Notes: generated by a model from the letters alone, not told the origin. 64,000 nt of DNA from Isoetes taiwanensis (GCA_021234155.1 JAJEKV010000030.1:6321890-6385889); one strand, 5' to 3'; counted from the first letter of the stretch, positions 1 through 12,189 are shown. A program made the numbers and translations.

Positions 1-163
1 ATGGAGAGTTGCATGCGGCGTTAACCAAGCTAAAAGCGACCCTTGAGTGTAAAATCTGAAAGATTTCTTGCGGCCGACTTGCACATTGCCTTGCATGTTG
101 AAGATAGAGTAGGGGGTTTGCGAGTTGTGGCTTTGATTAGAAGAGGCTTGTGTTCTTCACAAT

Positions 164-890
164 GGACAGCCTGGGGTGGAAAAGGTGTTCATGAATGAAA
201 AGTTCTTGCTTAAAGGCAAGAACTACTCTATTGGAAGGAGAAGATGACTTTGGCACTTGATCTTCTTTGGAGTTTGGGATGTAGTAGGTGGTGAAGACCA
301 AAATGAAGATGACAAATGGGAGGAGTTGAACAAAAGGCAATCTTTGCTCATCAAACTTGCGGTGGATGATTCCATGCAAAGGCATATACTTGGAGTGAAA
401 AGTGCTAGTGAAGCTTGGCGCAGATTTCAACAAATATATGAGACAAAGAATCATACAAGGAAGCGACTCTTAAGGAATCAGCTTAACAGGTCTAAAGTTA
501 AAGAGAATGTAAAGATGTGAGTGACTTCATTGCGAAGATCACGTAAATTGCTGCACAATTGGCTTCTATTGGAGTTGAAGTTGAAGAGGCCGGAGCTCCT
601 AAATGCCATATATCAAGGAGCACTGAATATGAGCACTTCCTTGATGCTTTTCAAGCACGGGAGAGTGAGCCTAGCTTGAAGAGCTTGCAGCAGCCCTACA
701 ACAGAAAGTTTTGAGATCACAAATCTTGGAACAAACGGAGCAAGTCAATTTCAGCCAATCAAGGAGAAATTACAACCAATCGAGAAGTAGGGGGAGTAGG
801 GGTCGAGGAAATCGGAGAAATTTCCAACACCAAGAAGAAATGCGCCAAAAATGATTCTCAATCTCATCACACTCAACGAGGAGTGTCTCA
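164..890 (+). pseudogene. copia gag remnant
   Basis: Gag packages element RNA. The readable parts are FLLKGKNYS near 205–235, FGVWDVVGGEDQ near 263–300 and SASEAWRRFQQIYETK near 400–450, a typical UBN2/copia gag pattern. The frame is interrupted by a stop near 245, a one-base shift near 515 (after KENVK) and further stops near 543 and 710, so no full gag could be made. The zinc knuckle that ends gag lies in the next block. Start taken as the ATG after the leader; it is uncertain. Confidence 0.8.
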
Positions 891-2414
891 ATGAGGAGAA
901 CCTCTTTCTCGAGCCATGAAAGAGGCCACACAAATAGAGGTAGAGGGAGAGGCGAACGTTGGAGTTCATACTCCAACAAAAATATAAAATGCTATTGTTG
1001 TGATGAAGTTGGCCATATGGTAAATGATTGCCCTCTAAAGAAGAGTATATTGAAGATGAAACTTGAAAAGGAGTCGCATTACCTTGAAGAAGGGTCGCCG
1101 TCAAGCTCAAAGGAGAAAACCTCTACAAAGGAGAAAACCTCTACAACTGCACAAGATTTTGCAATGTTCGTAGATGAAGTCGATCATGTAAGATACAAGA
1201 CTGATAGGTGCGTTGCTTGTTTGGATAGTGGCTGCTCAACTCATGTAACAGGTGATGAATCTCTTTTCTCAAAATTTACAAAGTATGATGGAGATAAAAT
1301 CCTTTTAGGAGATGATTCCTCGCTAGCAATAGAAGGGAATGGAAATGTAAGAGTGAAAGGAGAAGGAGACACCATTGTGACATTTCAAAATGTCAAACTT
1401 GTACCAGATTTGAAGAGAAATCTGCTTTCTGTTGCTTGCATTACTCGTAAGGGTTTCAAGGTTTTCTTTGATGAAGACGAAGCAATACTTTTTCAGCCAA
1501 GTGAAGAATTCATGAAGATGATAAGAAAGATGAAGGTGATTGCTCGTGCAAGAAGAGAAGGCAATTTATATAAAATGGTGATTGTCCCTGCCCAAAATCA
1601 GGCCAATATAATAGCAGGTAACAGCAGCCAATCAGAGATTTGGCACAAAAGATATGGCCATATCAGTTATGGAAGTTTGCGTACGCTGTCCCAGCAAGAA
1701 AATGTGCATGGTTTACCTCAAATACATGATGAAAAACAGGTTTGTGAGCCTTGTATTCTTGGAAAACAACATAGGGTTCCGTTTCCTCAAGAATCTGAAT
1801 ATAGAGCACAAAAACCTTTGGAATTAGTGCATGCTGACCTTTGCGGCTTTATGGCAACAAAATCCATCGGTGGATCCTTATATTTCTTCTTGTTAGTGGA
1901 TGATTACTCAAGAAGAATGTGGGTTTATTTTCTGTCTTTATATCATTTCAAAGTCTTCAAGGAAGAAGTGGAATCTGAAACAGGGCAGAAGATACTCACC
2001 TTAAGGACCGATAATGGAGGAGAATTTTTGTCCACAAAGTTTGAACAATTTTGTGAAGACAATGGGATCAAAAGACAATTGACAACGCCTCGCTCTCCAC
2101 AACAAAACGGAGTAGTAGAAAGGCGCAATAGGACAATTTGTGAAATGGCAAATTGTCTAATGGCTCAATGGAAGATGCCACATCGTTTTTGGGCTGAAGC
2201 AGTGTATTTGCTGAATAGAGCAGGGACGAGAGTTTTAGATGGGAAGACTCCACATGAAGTTTATTACAAAAGAAAGCCAGGTGTGAATCATTTGCGTGTA
2301 TTTGGATGTAAAGCATATGCGCATGTCTTTAACGAGGATGGCAGGAAGAAATTTGATGATAAAGCAAGAGTTTGTACAATGCTTGAAGGCCTACAGATTA
2401 TGGGATCCTGCTAA
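891..2414 (+). pseudogene. copia pol, zinc knuckle–protease–integrase block
   Basis: This is the longest open stretch of the element (507 codons). It holds a CCHC knuckle (CYCCDEVGHMVNDC, residues ~35–48), the aspartic protease active site (CLDSGCSTHVTG, ~110–121, with the common DSG), a GAG-pre-integrase zinc motif (WHKRYGHISYGSL with a later CEPCILGKQH) and the integrase core with its acidic triad in HADLCG, RTDNGGEF and NGVVERRNRT. The frame fails at ~2380, where a short deletion removes the usual segment between DDKA and AYRLWDP; the following linker reads on in another frame. Integrase itself looks complete, the polyprotein does not. Confidence 0.93.
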
Positions 2415-3218
2415 GCAGAAAATAATTGTCTCACGTGACGTGACGTTCGATGAGAACGCTGCAGGTCCAATATCAGTCACTGATCAGCAAGAACAAGAGG
2501 AGGAAATATTCGAATTTCCACTTAAATGGCAACAAGATGAAGGATCAGATCAAAACAGGCCTGTTACACCTCAATGTCAACCAAGAGTTTGGCCCGATAA
2601 AGTGCTTACCTATGAAGAAGAGCTGGTAAGGAAGTAGCAAAAGAAGATATTGGTGAAAAGCCAACAGCAAAGTCTGATACAACTCAGCTGAACGTAAAAT
2701 CAGCCCCTAGTACCAATGTGGCACCTTGGGCACAAAGACCATTTACAAGAAGTCAAGGCAGTATTGAGTCCGAAACAAGTGCAGCAGCTCATCAATGCAA
2801 TTTTGCCAATATTTATGAACCCATTTCATTTGAAGATGCCAGACATTCTAAGGAATGGAAGGATGCAATGGATGAGGAGTATAAATCCATACTAGTCAAC
2901 AATACATGGGAATTGGTACCAAGACCAAAGGATAGAAATGTCATTGGATGCAAATGGGTCTATAAGCTAAAGTATAACGCAGATGGGACTGTTCAAAGGC
3001 ACAAAGCCAGGCTGGTGGCAAAAGGTTTTGCTCAAAGAGAAGGGGAAGATTACTTAGACACCTATGCTCCGGTAGCCAAAATGGAAACAGTGAGGTTATC
3101 CATATCGCTTGCAGCTCAATTTGGATGGAAGTTGTATCAACTTGATGTGAAAAGCGCCTTCTTGAACGGAGAGCTCAAGGAGTTGGTCTATTTGGAGCAA
3201 CCCCCCATACAAGCATGA
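2385..3218 (+). pseudogene. copia pol, linker and N-terminal reverse transcriptase
   Basis: After the frameshift the text resumes as AYRLWDPAKQKIIVSRDV, the integrase–RT linker. A stop at 2635 breaks it again. The RT fingers are clear from ~2840: WKDAMDEEYKSI, CKWVYKLKYNADGT, ARLVAKGFAQ and QLDVKSAFLNGEL. The first catalytic aspartate (in LDVKSAF) is present. Past VYLEQPP the frame shifts, and EGNDFVCKLNKALYGQK is readable in another frame up to ~3270. The text then jumps straight to RNase H sequence, so the LKQAPR and YVDD parts are deleted. Confidence 0.9.
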
Positions 3219-3233
3219 AGGTAACGATTTTGT

Positions 3234-3986
3234 TTGCAAACTGAACAAAGCATTATATGGGCAAAAGGTGCAAAATCATTCGATGCAACACTCTACAAGG
3301 CATTAGTAGGAAGCTTGAACTATCTCACTGTGACCAGACCTGATATATCATTTGCGGTAGGAGTATTTGCGGTAGGAGTATTGAGTAGATTTTTGGCTAA
3401 TCCTACTCAAACACATTGGATTGCTGCTAAGAGGGTGCTGAGATACATCAAGGGAACACATGATTTTGGTATCTTGTATGAATCAAATAGTCAGCTTGAT
3501 GTAGTTGGGTACACAGACTCTGATATGGCTGGTTGTGTGGACACGAGAAGATCCACAAGTGGTTATGCATTCTCAATTGGAAATGGTGCTGTAACTTGGA
3601 AAAGTAAGAGACAAAGCACTGTTGCAATTAGCACTACTGAAGCAGAATATAAAGGTTGTAGCATTGCAGCATGTGAATCCGTTTGGATTCAAAAATTCAT
3701 GGAAGAAATTGGGATCCACGACAGCAGACCCACTTGCATTTTCACTGATAATGTGAGCAGCATACGCATTGCAAACAATCCTGTTTTGCATGGTAGAACT
3801 AAGCACATTGAGACGACCTACCATTTTGTACGAGAAAAAGTTGAGAATGGGGAAATTGTTATCCAATACTGCAGGTCAGAAGATCAGATTGCAGATATTT
3901 TTACAAAACCATTAGGAAAAGCCAAGTTTGAAGATTTCAGGTTGGCTCTTGGCGTGAGGAAAGAGGAGTCTGGAATATCACATTAA
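3234..3986 (+). pseudogene. copia pol, RNase H block
   Basis: The block starts within the RT connection (SLNYLTVTRPDISFAVG) and continues through the RNase H domain: GYTDSDMAGC, SGYAFSIGNGAVTWKS, SKRQSTVAISTTEAEY and the conserved tail RTKHIETTYHFVRE and IADIFTKPL. The 15-bp duplication at 3351–3380 repeats FAVGV in frame. The ORF stops nine bases before the 3' LTR boundary, as is usual for copia elements. It is the C-terminal part of a polyprotein, not an independent gene. Confidence 0.93.
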
Positions 3987-3993
3987 GGGGGAG
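3985..3993 (+). other. Polypurine tract of copia element
   Basis: AAGGGGGAG lies directly between the pol stop codon and the LTR start (TGTTAGAATA). It is the expected plus-strand primer for reverse transcription. Confidence 0.85.
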
Positions 3994-4366
3994 TGTTAGA
4001 ATAGTATAATGTGATATATATTGGACATGTTAAGTCATTGTAACTTAACGTTGTATCCCACGGGGCATTTTATATTAGCCCATGGGTCCCCCCATTCTTT
4101 ACCTTTTTCCCTATTTGCCACCCAACATGAGGACGTGGCACATATATATATGTACACCTTATGAGTTAGGGTAATACATAAGTTTCTTGCTCCTCCTTTG
4201 TTGCTTGCACCGTCTCCTCCTCTCTCCATAGTGTTTTGATGTTCAGATCATCTTCTCCACTCAACACTGACACCGTAGCAGCTATTGATACTGTAGCAGC
4301 AGCAGCAATAGGCACTGTAACTTTCTCCTTCAATGCCTTCTTTTTCCTAGGCGAAATATTCTAACG
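3994..4366 (+). repeat. 3' LTR of copia element
   Basis: The LTR starts TGTTAGAATA and ends near TATTCTAACG at 4357–4366, an inverted match to its start with the last base changed from the expected A. Length is ~373 bp. A TATA-rich stretch at ~4141–4152 is a plausible LTR promoter. The 5' partner is outside the window, so LTR–LTR divergence and insertion age cannot be judged here. Confidence 0.8.
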
Positions 4367-5307
4367 ACCAAAATATGCAGAACAAGAATATGTTCCTTGT
4401 TGGAATGCAATACTCTGTTAATGTTGGGAGCAGGCATATAGCTAAGTTGTTAGCTATGTCTATAAAAATAATGGTTATATATTAATTCCAATGTTGATGT
4501 ACTTCCTCAGTCTCCTGCACTAGTTTGCACTACTTATCCTGGCAATACTCGCAGTTGCTTTTTTCCTTACCAGGCTATGGTGTCTAAAGGATCGAACTGG
4601 GACAATGAAATGGCCAACTAGGGCAGACTAATCCTTTAAGCAGAATACCTGCAATGGAGCTTAGGGAAAAGTGGTGCTTTTTTTGTTTTGTTAAAGATGG
4701 ATACTTCTCTAGTTCAACTCCTCGACCAGAGATGGAGTTATATCTGATGAATGCAGGTTAGGATATTCTGGTCTACTGAAGCTACTTCTAATGGCAGCAT
4801 GGTTTTTATTACTTCCCCAATGATGGAGTGGCTGAAACCAATCTCTTAGCTGCGCCCCAAACCATCACCATGTAGGCACTCCAGCTGAGCCCCAGAATGC
4901 CATCTCTCATGCCAACCATAAGAAACACAAAGCTTCATACCTGGTGGAGAATAGAGCCAGACTTTAATGTGCCTAAGCTACAACACACCATCTCATGTTG
5001 CCAACAATCACCATTTCACCACTGCCGGTCATCCTTTCTTCCTGGTAACATGCTGCAGAAATTTGATCAAATGTCAAACTGCCAGTTGGTAGAATATCCC
5101 AAATATTCAACCCTGCAATAAACAAGGGTTTGCCTTGTGGGCAACCCAAAAGAATAAATTTTGATTTAACGCACCATCCAAGGTCATGTACAAATATGGT
5201 ATTCGCGTCCCTTGCACATCAACCTGCTTCGAAGTGTGAGTCCAGTTTCCAGGTGTACCTGCCATTGTAAACAGAGGCAACGATGTCCTACCAGCTACAT
5301 GTAAGGG
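4367..5307. other. No gene seen; short hairpin repeat near the end
   Basis: No convincing coding sequence on either strand; the open frames are short and lack motifs. The far end may be degraded 3' sequence of the PPR pseudogene that follows on the minus strand. Confidence 0.6.
5117..5152 (+). repeat. GGGTTTGCC hairpin repeat, copy 1 (degraded)
   Basis: Reads AATAAACAAGGGTTTGCC then GGGCAACCCAAAAG. It is a divergent copy of a small dispersed repeat found four more times in the window, always on this strand. The core is a self-complementary stem with a bulged T. Confidence 0.6.
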
Positions 5308-8300
5308 TCACTTAATACTCACATGTGGATCAATAATATTAAACTTGGAGATTTTAGGACCTTCTTCAATGTAATTGGCAGCAAAAATGTGTGACATTAG
5401 GGTAAACGCACCCACATGGGAAGAAATAAAAGTAAGAATTTTACTGAAGCATTCTCTCCCTAACTGCACATGATCATGTATTTTGCACGCACTCAAAAGT
5501 GCCATCCATCCGACGACATTGGGCTGTGCGGTAACTTCAAATACTTTCACTGCTTCAAAGAAGAACCCTGCACGTGCAAAGAGATGGACCATGCAATTAT
5601 AGTGAATTATATTTGGTGTGACTCCGTCGGATTGTCTCATAGAACTGAAATACCAATGACCTTCATCCACTAGACCCACATGGCTACATGCAGTAAGGAT
5701 GGCAGTAAATATCGTCTCATTCAGTCCTATTCTATTGAGAATCATAGTTTCCAAGCACTTTACAGCTAATATAACATTTCCATGCTCTGCATATCCAGTG
5801 GTCATTGCACCGAATCCCACTACATCCAATTGCAGCAATTTACTAAACACTATTTCTGCCTCTCTCAAACTTCCACATCTGCTGTACATATCAACAAGGC
5901 CGGTCCCTACTGAAATGTCAGATTGAAAACCAATATTAGTGATCTGCTCATGGATGGATCTCCCTATACACATAGCTCCAATTTTACTACACAGCTTTAA
6001 AATGAGGGAAAATGTAACTATATTTGGTTCTGACCCGTCGTGCTGCATTTTATAAAAGCATTCCATGGCAAGTTGGCCCTCACAGTGCTGCACATATCCA
6101 ACAATCATAGTATTCCATGACATCCCATTTCGTTTTTACAAGTTTTGAAAACTTTGGCATGCCTCCTCTAGGCTACCACACTTTGCATACATATCCACAA
6201 GAATGTTCTTCAGAATAAGGTCATACTGAAAGCCTTTCTCAATTATTCATTCATGGACGCTCCTGCCTTTCTGTACGGTCTTACATGCATTACATGCCAT
6301 GAAAATGCTTGAAGTTGTGGCAGAATCTAAACTTAAACCTTCTTTCTACATTTCATCAAAACATTCCAAAGCACGAAGGCTTATACCCTGTTGGACATAT
6401 CCAGCAATCATTGCCCTCCATGATATCACATTTCTACTTTGGGATCTATCAACAAGTGTGCAAGCCTCCACCATGCTTCCACATTTGGTATACATTGTAA
6501 CAAGTGAGCCTCTATAAACGGGTCGTGCTGAAATCTATTTGCAACGATTTGTTCATGAATGTATCTGCCCCTATTTAGGTCTTCAATTACACTACACGTT
6601 GTCAAAACGATTGAAAAGATGGATGTGTTTGACTCTATGTCAATTGTATTGCATGTCATCAAAATACTTTAGAGCAATATGGCATTTTCTTTCATGTGTA
6701 TATCATGCAAGTTACTGCTCCCCATGATACTACATTTGGACTTGGTAATAAGCCAAATGCTCTTTGTGCCTTAATCACGCTTTCACATTTCCCATATATA
6801 TCAACCAGGGAGCTTCCAACTAGGATATTTGTCCAAAAACCAGTCTCCGTAATTTGAGCATGAATGTACCTACCCTTCTATGAAGTCAATGCTGCCACAA
6901 GCTTTTAAAATGTTTGAAAACACAACTGCATAGCTTCTGGCCTTTGGATTTTTATGGCATGTCAGCATTTCATTTGGTTTAGTCCTTGAGCTTGCACTTT
7001 CTCAAAACATTAGATGGCCGAAAAGGCATTGTCATTTTGAACATATCCAGCTATCATGTCCCCCTATAATACGACATCTACATCTAAACTGTTATTGAAA
7101 ACTTTGCATGCTTCCTTCAGGTTCCCATGTTTAGCATACATATCCAGAAGAATGCTCCCCAGAAAAACACTTCTTTCCAGTCCATTGTCAATGATTTGCT
7201 GGTGGATGGGTCTACACCTGTCTATGCTCCTATATTGCCACATGCCTTCAAACAACTCGAAAATATGACTATGCTAGGGCTTATCTCAGTCTTCAACATT
7301 TTTTCAAAACACCTTCATCATGCTGCGTATTTGCAGCAACCATTGCACCCCAGGATGCCACATCACACTCTGTCAGTTGTCAAATACTTCACGTGCCTCT
7401 CTAAAGCTCCCATGTTTGTTATACGTATCGATTAAAGGAGCACCAAAAGGAATACTGGGATGACCACTCTCAAATTTCTTGCTCATGAATACATCTGCCC
7501 CATTCTAAACTGACGCTACCACATGCTTTGGTCATGCTAAGAAACATGCCACTATTTGGTTTTATTCCTCTTTCCTGCATTCTTCATAGTATTTCAGTGC
7601 AAGGAAGCCTTCCGAATGCTGTGCACATCCGTCAATCATTGCAGTTACAGATATTACATTCCATTCCAGCAATTCATCCAAAACTTTGCATGCTTCCTCA
7701 AAACTTCCACACTTTGCATACATATCAACAAGAGTGCTTCCCATAATGACATCAGATTGAAGTCGTTTCTTGATGATCTGCTCATGAAAATACCTGCCCC
7801 TCTCTATTCCCCCGATGCTGCCACATGCTTTCAAGGTACTTGAAAATGTAAGCATGCTTGGTTCTATCAGCTCTTGTCTCATGTGTTCAAAACATTCAAT
7901 GGCGAGACAGGGCTCACTGTGTTGCACATACGCAGCAATCATTGTATTCCATAATACAATATCCAGGTTCAAGAATTTGTCAAAGTATAGGCATGCCTCT
8001 TCTAGGTTCCCACACTTGGCATACATATCTACTATAGCACTCTTCAGAGGAACGCTCGATTGAAGACCACTTTCAATGACCTGCTCATGGATGAACCTGC
8101 CCATTCCTATGGCCCTAATATTACCACATGCTTTTAAAATGCCGGAAAATGTAAGTGCATCTGCTTTCATCATATTATTATAATACTCTAGAGATATATC
8201 AGGCTTATCATGCAGGTTACATGCAGCAATCATTGTATTCCACATCACAGTATTTTGAACTGGCCACTTGCCAAAGATCCTCTTTGCCTCTTCAAAGCTT

Positions 8301-9090
8301 CCACATTTAGCATACATGCCCACCAGACTGCTTCCAACAAAAACATCAGGTTGAAGTTCATTGTGAATGAACTGTTCGTGAATATATCTGCCCTTTCTAT
8401 GACCCCAAGGTTGCCACATGCTTTCATCATTATTGAAAACATAATAACATCAGCTTTCGCTTCCTCCTCCTGCTGCATTTTATCAAAATATTCTAGGGCA
8501 AGGCAACCTTCTGCATGCTGAGCATATCCACCAATCATTGTGCTCCATGATACTAGATTTTTGTTTTCCAGACTAATGAAGACTAGATATGCCTCATCCA
8601 TGCTCCCCACACTTGGCATACATGTCAACGAGTGTACCACCCACAAAAAAGTATCGAATTGAAGCCCACTGCAAATAATCTGTTCATGAATCAACCTCCC
8701 TTGTTTGATTGCTAATGTCTCAATGCATGCCTTTAGCATTGTAACATAAACATGCTGATTGCTTTCGCCACCCACTTTCTGCATTTTATGGTATAGCTTC
8801 AGGGCACTCTCAGCTAGCCTCTGATCAACGTAAGCTGAAAGAATTGCATTCCATGTATAGATACTTGGTTGGGATATATTGTTAAATGACTGATTTGCTC
8901 CAATCAAACATCCACAATAAGCAAATAAACGTATTAGATGGTCTCCTAAGGCAGCAATTGAATCAAGGCCAGATTGCACCATAACAGTATGCAGTCGTTT
9001 GCCAGATACCAGGTCTTTCTTTCTGCAGCACTCCTTCAACAGATAATATACTTTGTCTCTTGACATTTCCCATTGCCCCATAATCTGCAT
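5308..9090 (-). pseudogene. PLS-type pentatricopeptide repeat protein, frameshifted
   Basis: PPR proteins of this class bind organellar RNA. The minus strand from 9090 down to 5308 is continuous PPR text in shifting frames: 9090–8245, 8419–7562, 7255–7064, 6662–6426 and 6123–5308 are open, with decayed text between. Repeated signatures are GRYIHEQ, DVFVGSSLVGMYAKCGS, VMWNTMIAA and LKACGNIRAIGMGRFIHEQ. The last block ends with ACSHVGLVDEG and an E-type motif (QPNVVGWMALLSACKIHD); no DYW domain is visible. Near 8610 the expected DMYAKCG is out of frame inside an otherwise open block, so two compensating indels are likely. At least five separate frame breaks argue for a pseudogene over sequencing error. 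The start is the ATG at 9090 (MQIMGQWEMSRDK). Confidence 0.88.
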
Positions 9091-9151
9091 TTTCTAACTT
9101 CTGCATATGATGCATTCCTGGCCCTCGGAATACCAATATGTGAACAAACAT

Positions 9152-10240
9152 CCAGCCTTCTAGCTAAAAAACCATACTAAAAGCTAAAAGGCCTTAAGCT
9201 ACCAGCAAGTTCAGCGACATACCTTTGAGCTGCATCTATACAGGAAATCTAAAAGTGTTGTGTATCTAAAAAGCCATGTTGGAATTCCATGTGGGATAGA
9301 GGGAGCCACGTGGCCAACTTGGAAACACTGATACAGTTGCCCACGTGGCAAACTCCAAGTTGAAATCCTAAGGCCACGTAGTAGTCACGGAAAGCATCAA
9401 AACAATATAAACATTGAACTCAAGCTACTAGGGGAGGGTGACCATCCATGGCGGCAGGCCCTTTCTCAGACGTGGAAAAGCCTCTGCACGAAACAGGAGG
9501 GAAAAGCTTTTATATTTTTGTTCAAGGCTTTGTCTAGGAAGAACGATGCTTATGTGACGGTCCACAAAGGCTCCCTCATAGCCCTAGAGGCAGCCATAGC
9601 CACTAAAATGTTTCATGGCCCTTAGAGGCAAGCAAGCCACTAAGAAGTTTCAGTGGTATGTGGAGCTGAAAATTGACTCGTCCAAATCTGCCAAAATGAT
9701 CAGCGTTCACGCATCATGTTTTGGCACAGGGATTCATGGCGCCTTCACCTTTTGATACATTATTTTTGCTCCAAGATAAATACTTCTTGTTTGCTTAGGG
9801 TCACAGAAAAACAAGGCTGCTAAGACGGAGGGTTGCCCTCCGCGGACCCGAGAGTGAAATGGCTTAAATCACACTTCAAAGTCATGTTTTGAAAGCATAT
9901 CACGACATATACTTGGAATATGCCACAAACCCACATGGATGAGGGTTTTCCCCTTAGGGGCAACCCAAAAAACTGGACTCAAACATATCAGTGGAATGCT
10001 ATTTCCATGCCCAATTCATAATTCATAAGGCAAGGCATTCAAATATGCTAATAACTCACAAATTGAATGTTGCCCATCTGAGCCAAAAGGAAAGACCTCG
10101 AGGACCTGCATGTTTGTAGAATCTGACAATGGTATCAAAGGACACAATATGTCCCACTCACACAAAATATCATTGTCAGAAGGACTGTAAAATTTGATAA
10201 AAAACATGTGTTAAAAAGATGCATTTGAATGATATGAATC
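9152..10240. other. No gene; possible solo-LTR remnant with two G-boxes
   Basis: No coding sequence was recognised. From ~9278 the text TGTTGGAATTCC resembles a copia LTR start, and two CACGTG G-box cores occur at 9307–9312 and 9342–9347 in similar context. This may be a solo LTR or old promoter DNA. A hairpin repeat copy lies at 9904–9970. Confidence 0.4.
9904..9970 (+). repeat. GGGTTTGCC hairpin repeat, copy 2
   Basis: GGAATATGCCACAAACCCAC is followed by GAGGGTTTTCCCC and AGGGGCAACCCAAAA. It is the same short element as at 12190, 31697 and 54573, on the same strand, with flanking similarity extending ~35 bp to the left of the stem. Confidence 0.75.
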
Positions 10241-10584
10241 ACAAGATGAAGAAAATGAAGAGGCACATGATGCACCATACAATAACAACACCCTTTCTAA
10301 TGCATCACAACATGCACCTGATACAACCATTGATGATGCAGCGGACCTAGGTGCCTGAGGAGACAGATCTAGATGATAATGAAAACCTGACTGCAGTTCC
10401 CTTCAGAAGGTCTACTAGACCTAAAAAGGTTATAGATAAGATGCATGCATACTTAGAATCAAGATCTGAGAAAACTTCCTTATACATTGCCTTCTACAGC
10501 AATGAATAAGCCATGCAAAAAGAAAATAGTCCCCTGCTAAAATATGATACATGGGACAGTGCAAGCTCCCTCCAAGCAGAAAGC

Positions 10585-10890
10585 TCTCAGTCTAAAATAG
10601 AAAGTTTTTTGCAACTTTGTAAACACTCAAAATAGAATCTTCTGGAATGTTCTAGAATGTTCCAGATGCTCATGGGCAAGCATCTCAGTCTAGAAATAGC
10701 AAGTTTTTGGAAACTTTGCAAACACTGAAAGTTCAATGTTCTAGAATGTTCCAGGTGCTCATGGGTAAGCACCTCAGTCTAAAAATAGCTCATGGGAGTA
10801 GGTACCTCAGTCTAAAAATAGTAAGTTTTTTGAAAACTTCTAGAATGTTTTAGATGCTCATACCCAAGCACCTCAGTATAGAAATAGTGA
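10585..10890 (+). repeat. Irregular tandem repeat, unit up to ~98 bp
   Basis: Units open with CTCAGTCTAAAAATAG and close with GATGCTCATGGGCAAGCA. Copies run 10585–10682 (98 bp), 10683–10771 (89), 10772–10804 (33, internally deleted), 10805–10870 (66) and a stub from 10871. An inner motif, TTCTAGAATGTTCCAG, is itself palindromic. Confidence 0.85.
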
Positions 10891-11526
10891 ATGTAGTAGA
10901 TGTGGCCTCATGGGTGTAGTTGCAGTATGGATCCTCATGTGTGTATGTGTGAATATGATACCCATGATAGTAAGTGTGAATAACATCCTCATAGGTGATA
11001 CTTTAGTAGGGCATATGTACGGTAGTAGGTGTAAGTAAACTCCTCATACATGGGTGCCAAGAAATAGATGTGGGTGGTTGAGCAACCAAAGTAGTAGTAG
11101 GTGTAGATAAGCTCCCAATGGGTGATAGTTTGAAATTGGTAGTCGCTGTAGTAAGTGTGAGTCATCTTTTAATGGGTGAGACTTTGGAGTTTATAGTAGG
11201 TGTGAGTAAACTCTCAATGGATGATACTTTGAAATTGATAGTAAATGTGACTAAGCTCATGGGTGGGCCCAAACCGAGGCCGAGCCGAGGAATAGTCCCA
11301 AGGATCTCTAAACCGAGGCGAGGGCCGGGAGGGGCCGGTTTGAGGGGAAGGGTGCAAGAGAAAAGGGCACGCGGAGTGGGCGAACCGAGGCGTAGGTTCT
11401 GGGAGGGGCCTTGCCGAGGAATGAGTGTAAGAGAAAAGGGCCCTGCCTCGCAAGTTTATAGTAGGTGTGAGTAAACTCTCAATGGATGATACTTTGAAAT
11501 ATAGTAAATGTGACTAAGCTCATGGG
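10891..11526 (+). repeat. Minisatellite, ~50–60 bp unit
   Basis: A degenerate unit resembling GTAGGTGTGAGTAAACTC plus ATGGGTGATACTTTGAAATT recurs about seven times from ~10890 to 11260, then again at 11455–11526. The last two spans are nearly identical and 263 bp apart, which shows that unit and GC-rich module were duplicated together. Confidence 0.8.
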
Positions 11527-11690
11527 TGAGCCCAAACCGAGGCGAGGCCTCGGCCGAAGGCCGAGCCGAGGAATAGTCCCAAGGATGTCCAAACCGAGGC
11601 GAGGCCCCAGAGGGGCCGAGCCGAGGAAGGGTGCAAGAGAAAAGGGCATGTGGGTGGGCCCGAACCGAGGCGAGTGAGTTTGTAAAGCAA
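11262..11690 (+). repeat. Duplicated GC-rich CCGAGGC module
   Basis: Two modules (11262–11450 and 11525–11690) are built from AAACCGAGGCGAGG, GCCGAGCCGAGGAATAGTCC and GGGTGCAAGAGAAAAGGGC. They are strikingly GC-rich against AT-rich surroundings. The second contains a strong stem (GCCTCGGCC–GAA–GGCCGAG). Overlapping open frames on both strands here are composition artefacts. Confidence 0.8.
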
Positions 11691-12189
11691 AGTACAATGA
11701 AGAAGTAAAGATCGACGTGTTCAAAGCTCGACTTGTTGCCAAGGGATGCCAGGTATTGATTTTCATTAAACATTTTCCCCCTGTTGCAAAGCTAAGTTGA
11801 GTTAAGTTCATTATTGCATAGTAGCTGAACATGGTCTTGGTATCAAGCAGATGGATGTCAAGATTGCTTTTCTTAATTTAAAATTAGAAGAGGAAGTGTA
11901 CATGAGGCGTGCACCTAGTTTCATCTCAGCAGGGCAAGAGCAGCCTTGTTTACAAACTCGTAAAGCCACTTAAGGCTTAAAACGGTCTTCTGCCAATGGT
12001 ACAAAACCATCCATATATTTCTCTTCAAAAAAGATTCACAAGGAGCCAATCGATTGGAATATGTACTAAGTCTTCTCAATTTGTAATATTGGTCGAACAA
12101 CCAAATATATAAAATGAACTATTCCCGCTCATATTTGATAAAGATTTATAAAGCCACATTGTACCCAAAGATATGTTAGGCATATGTCC

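Larger units (their letters stand above)
1..4366 (+). mobile_element. Decayed Ty1/copia LTR retrotransposon (5' LTR off the left edge)
   Basis: Copia order is readable on the plus strand: gag, CCHC zinc knuckle, aspartic protease, integrase, reverse transcriptase, RNase H, polypurine tract, 3' LTR. Integrase precedes RT, which separates copia from gypsy. The 5' LTR and primer-binding site lie left of the window; the first ~160 bases look like its untranslated leader. The copy is dead: gag has several frame breaks, a short deletion sits near 2380, and most of the RT palm including the catalytic YVDD box is missing near 3240. A 15-bp unit is tandemly duplicated at 3351–3365/3366–3380. Confidence is high for the family; the left boundary is not visible. 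Confidence 0.96.
10240..12110 (+). mobile_element. Second, heavily degraded Ty1/copia element
   Basis: Two copia landmarks flank a block of tandem repeats. Near 10405–10450 the text resembles the integrase–RT linker (RRSTRPKKV). From ~11690 to 12070 RT text is readable across frames: FKARLVAKG, then MDVKIAFLNLKLEEEVYM, then RFTRSQS. Between them, 10585–11690 is tandem repeat DNA unrelated to copia coding sequence, so the element was interrupted or expanded there. No LTR could be assigned. Family assignment is moderately sure; boundaries are approximate. Confidence 0.7.

Noticed and set aside
5470-8521. Numerous plus-strand ORFs of 60–103 codons
   Set aside because: All are antisense shadows of the PPR pseudogene on the minus strand.
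11118-11832. Overlapping open frames on both strands (up to 118 codons)
   Set aside because: They fall in the GC-rich CCGAGGC repeat modules; proline/arginine-rich products on both strands are composition artefacts.
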